From positions 1-64,000 of the forward strand of contig DATAPD010000042.1 in the NCBI GenBank assembly GCA_036265385.1: a DNA stretch of 64,000 nt. The letters run 5' to 3'. The translations under genes were made by a program, and so were the position numbers. Position 1 is the first letter of the stretch. The number at the start of each line of letters is the position of its first letter. Origin of the DNA: DATAPD01 sp036265385. Its GTDB lineage: Bacteria > Acidobacteriota > Terriglobia > Terriglobales > Acidobacteriaceae. Below are positions 62,999-64,000 of this stretch, piece after piece. Under the pieces are notes generated by a model, which did no database searches, was not told the DNA's origin, and saw nothing but the letters and a program-made list of their open reading frames with translations.

Positions 62999-63028
62999 TT
63001 GCTGAATCCTTCCAAGCTCCTGTAGAAT
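62999..63028 (+). promoter_or_regulatory. probable sigma70-type promoter of rpmE
   Basis: TTGCTG (62999-63004), 18-base spacer, TAGAAT (63023-63028); leader of about 25 bases to the bL31 start. A CTGACTAC-type low-complexity tract lies just upstream (about 62965-62992). Confidence 0.55.
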
Positions 63029-63058
63029 CAAAAGATTCGGAAGAGGTCCCATACAATC

Positions 63059-63292
63059 ATGAAACCCGCTATCCATCCTGTTTACAACGAAGTGCGCGTG
63101 CACTGCGCCTGCGGAAACACCTTTACTACGCGTTCGACCCATCGCGGCGACATCTCGGTAGAAATCTGCGCTGCCTGCCATCCGTTCTTCACCGGCAAGC
63201 AGAAGTTGCTCGACACGGCCGGCCGCGTCGAGCGGTTCCGTCGCAAATACGCCAAGAGCGATGCTGGCAAGGCTGAAACCGCCAAGAAGTAA
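63059..63292 (+). CDS. rpmE: 50S ribosomal protein bL31 (zinc-binding form)
   Basis: 77-residue ribosomal protein. C16, C18, C37 and C40 form the zinc-binding C+ type. The sequence MKPAIHPVYNEVRVHC and DTAGRVERFRRKY is canonical. The basic tail (KSDAGKAETAKK) resembles the tails on other ribosomal proteins here. Terminator downstream. Confidence 0.97.
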   Translation: MKPAIHPVYNEVRVHCACGNTFTTRSTHRGDISVEICAACHPFFTGKQKLLDTAGRVERFRRKYAKSDAGKAETAKK

Positions 63293-63314
63293 GAGCACGT
63301 CAGAGTTTTTCGCG

Positions 63315-63338
63315 AGCCCTCGCTTCGGCGAGGGCTTT
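63315..63338 (+). terminator. intrinsic terminator after rpmE
   Basis: AGCCCTCGC (63315-63323), TTCG tetraloop, GCGAGGGCT (63328-63336) followed by TT. Confidence 0.85.
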
Positions 63339-63373
63339 CCATTTTGAGCTGCGTTTTAGGTTTTCGTAGGAAC

Positions 63374-63952
63374 ATGGAAGGCATCAAGCTCTCAACGACC
63401 TTGTGGGTGATCTGGTTCGCCTACTGGGTCTTCTCCGCGCGGCATCGAGTTCGCGACACGCCGGAAGCGCCTCTCAAACGTGAGTCGGCCGGTGGTCGCC
63501 TTCTTTACCAGCTATTGATGACCGCAGGATTTCTTTTGATGTTCTGGCGCGTGCGCCTGCCTGATCTTGGCATTCGTCTGTGGCCCGATACGCGTGCAAT
63601 GCTGGTGCTGGGACTTGCCATTCAGGCCGTGGGGTTGATGTTCGCGGTGTGGGCTCGACGTGTTCTGGGAAAAAACTGGTCGGCGCGCGTCGCGATTGGT
63701 GCAGAACAGTTTCTCGTCTTTGGGGGGCCTTATCGGTTTGTCCGTCACCCGATCTACAGCGGGCTCCTGTTTGCGCTGCTCGGATCACTGGTGGTGATCG
63801 GCACGGGCCAAGCCGTCTTGGGCTTTGCGCTGATCGTGGTATCGATTCTGATCAAGGTCCGCCGCGAGGAAGTAGCGTTACGGGACCATTTTGGGGAGGA
63901 GTACGAAGAATACACGAGGAGAGTGCCTGGGCTGGTGCCGACGCCGTGGTAA
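63374..63952 (+). CDS. isoprenylcysteine carboxyl methyltransferase-like membrane protein
   Basis: 192-residue integral membrane methyltransferase of the ICMT/PEMT type with about five hydrophobic segments. Conserved SAM-site marks: GGPYRFVRHPIYSGLL near 116 and the closing REEVALRDHFGEEYEEY near 165. Bacterial members methylate lipids or small molecules; the substrate is unknown. AGGAA precedes the ATG at 63374. The remaining 48 bases of the window show nothing more. Confidence 0.87.
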   Translation: MEGIKLSTTLWVIWFAYWVFSARHRVRDTPEAPLKRESAGGRLLYQLLMTAGFLLMFWRVRLPDLGIRLWPDTRAMLVLGLAIQAVGLMFAVWARRVLGKNWSARVAIGAEQFLVFGGPYRFVRHPIYSGLLFALLGSLVVIGTGQAVLGFALIVVSILIKVRREEVALRDHFGEEYEEYTRRVPGLVPTPW

Positions 63953-64000
63953 TTCAGATGCGGTTCACTCCGTCTTATCCCTTGCTTTGTGATTCGACCA

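Overview
The window reads as an ordinary piece of chromosome from an Acidobacteriota bacterium, probably class Terriglobia near the Koribacter/Sulfotelmatobacter group. This is inferred from gene content: a Ser/Thr kinase fused to a TolB-like propeller, a TPR/FG-GAP/ASPIC-UnbV secreted protein, secreted imidazolonepropionase-like amidohydrolases, many secreted NTF2-like proteins, DUF5818 and DinB proteins, and intergenic spacers full of short palindromes and low-complexity tracts. No rRNA, tRNA, IS element, prophage or CRISPR array was seen.

Layout. 0-5 kb: end of an Hsp20 gene with a near-consensus promoter, an RlmI-type rRNA methyltransferase, a C4 zinc-ribbon coiled-coil protein and thrS, all on the minus strand. 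5-12 kb: a small membrane protein, a squalene-cyclase-like repeat protein, a TIG-domain lipoprotein and two secreted zinc peptidases (M3 and M2). 12-24.6 kb: a mostly minus-strand housekeeping block (plsC-folC, accD, cobO, a 55-residue unannotated gene, rlmH, a SAM methyltransferase, rsfS, nadD, obgE, rpmA, rplU). The usual rplU-rpmA-obgE-nadD-rsfS-rlmH order is interrupted by a plus-strand hybrid histidine kinase that ends in a PilZ domain. 24.6-35.4 kb: accessory genes (NTF2-like proteins, TauE/SafE permease, aminotransferase, DUF5818, amidohydrolase, DUF3291, a lone PD-(D/E)XK-like protein, DUF1801, DUF899) separated by repeat-rich spacers, including two direct duplications. 35.4-44.6 kb: the kinase-propeller protein, two alpha/beta hydrolases, an M1 peptidase, DinB and a Cys-rich protein. 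44.6-53.6 kb: HU, a second amidohydrolase, serA with a class V aminotransferase (likely serine synthesis), YqeY (predicted leaderless), a second DinB, a UvrC N-terminal-half homologue and a DnaC-like ATPase. 53.9-64 kb: the 1161-residue TPR/FG-GAP protein, a 62-residue gene translationally coupled to 3-hydroxybutyryl-CoA dehydrogenase, a sugar dehydrogenase, a SerB-like HAD phosphatase, hemerythrin, a lipoprotein, a second HU, bL31 and an ICMT-like membrane methyltransferase.

Functional picture. Ribosome synthesis and RNA modification (RlmI, RlmH, RsfS, bL21, bL27, bL31, ObgE, ThrS) sit beside lipid/cofactor genes (AccD, PlsC, FolC, CobO, NadD) and secreted peptide- and sugar-degrading enzymes, as expected of a soil heterotroph. 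No clear novel multi-gene system is visible. The most unusual material is the set of at least six dispersed intergenic repeat families, the hybrid kinase-PilZ fusion, the half-UvrC next to a helicase-loader ATPase, a solitary nuclease-like protein, and two tiny genes that are easy to miss.
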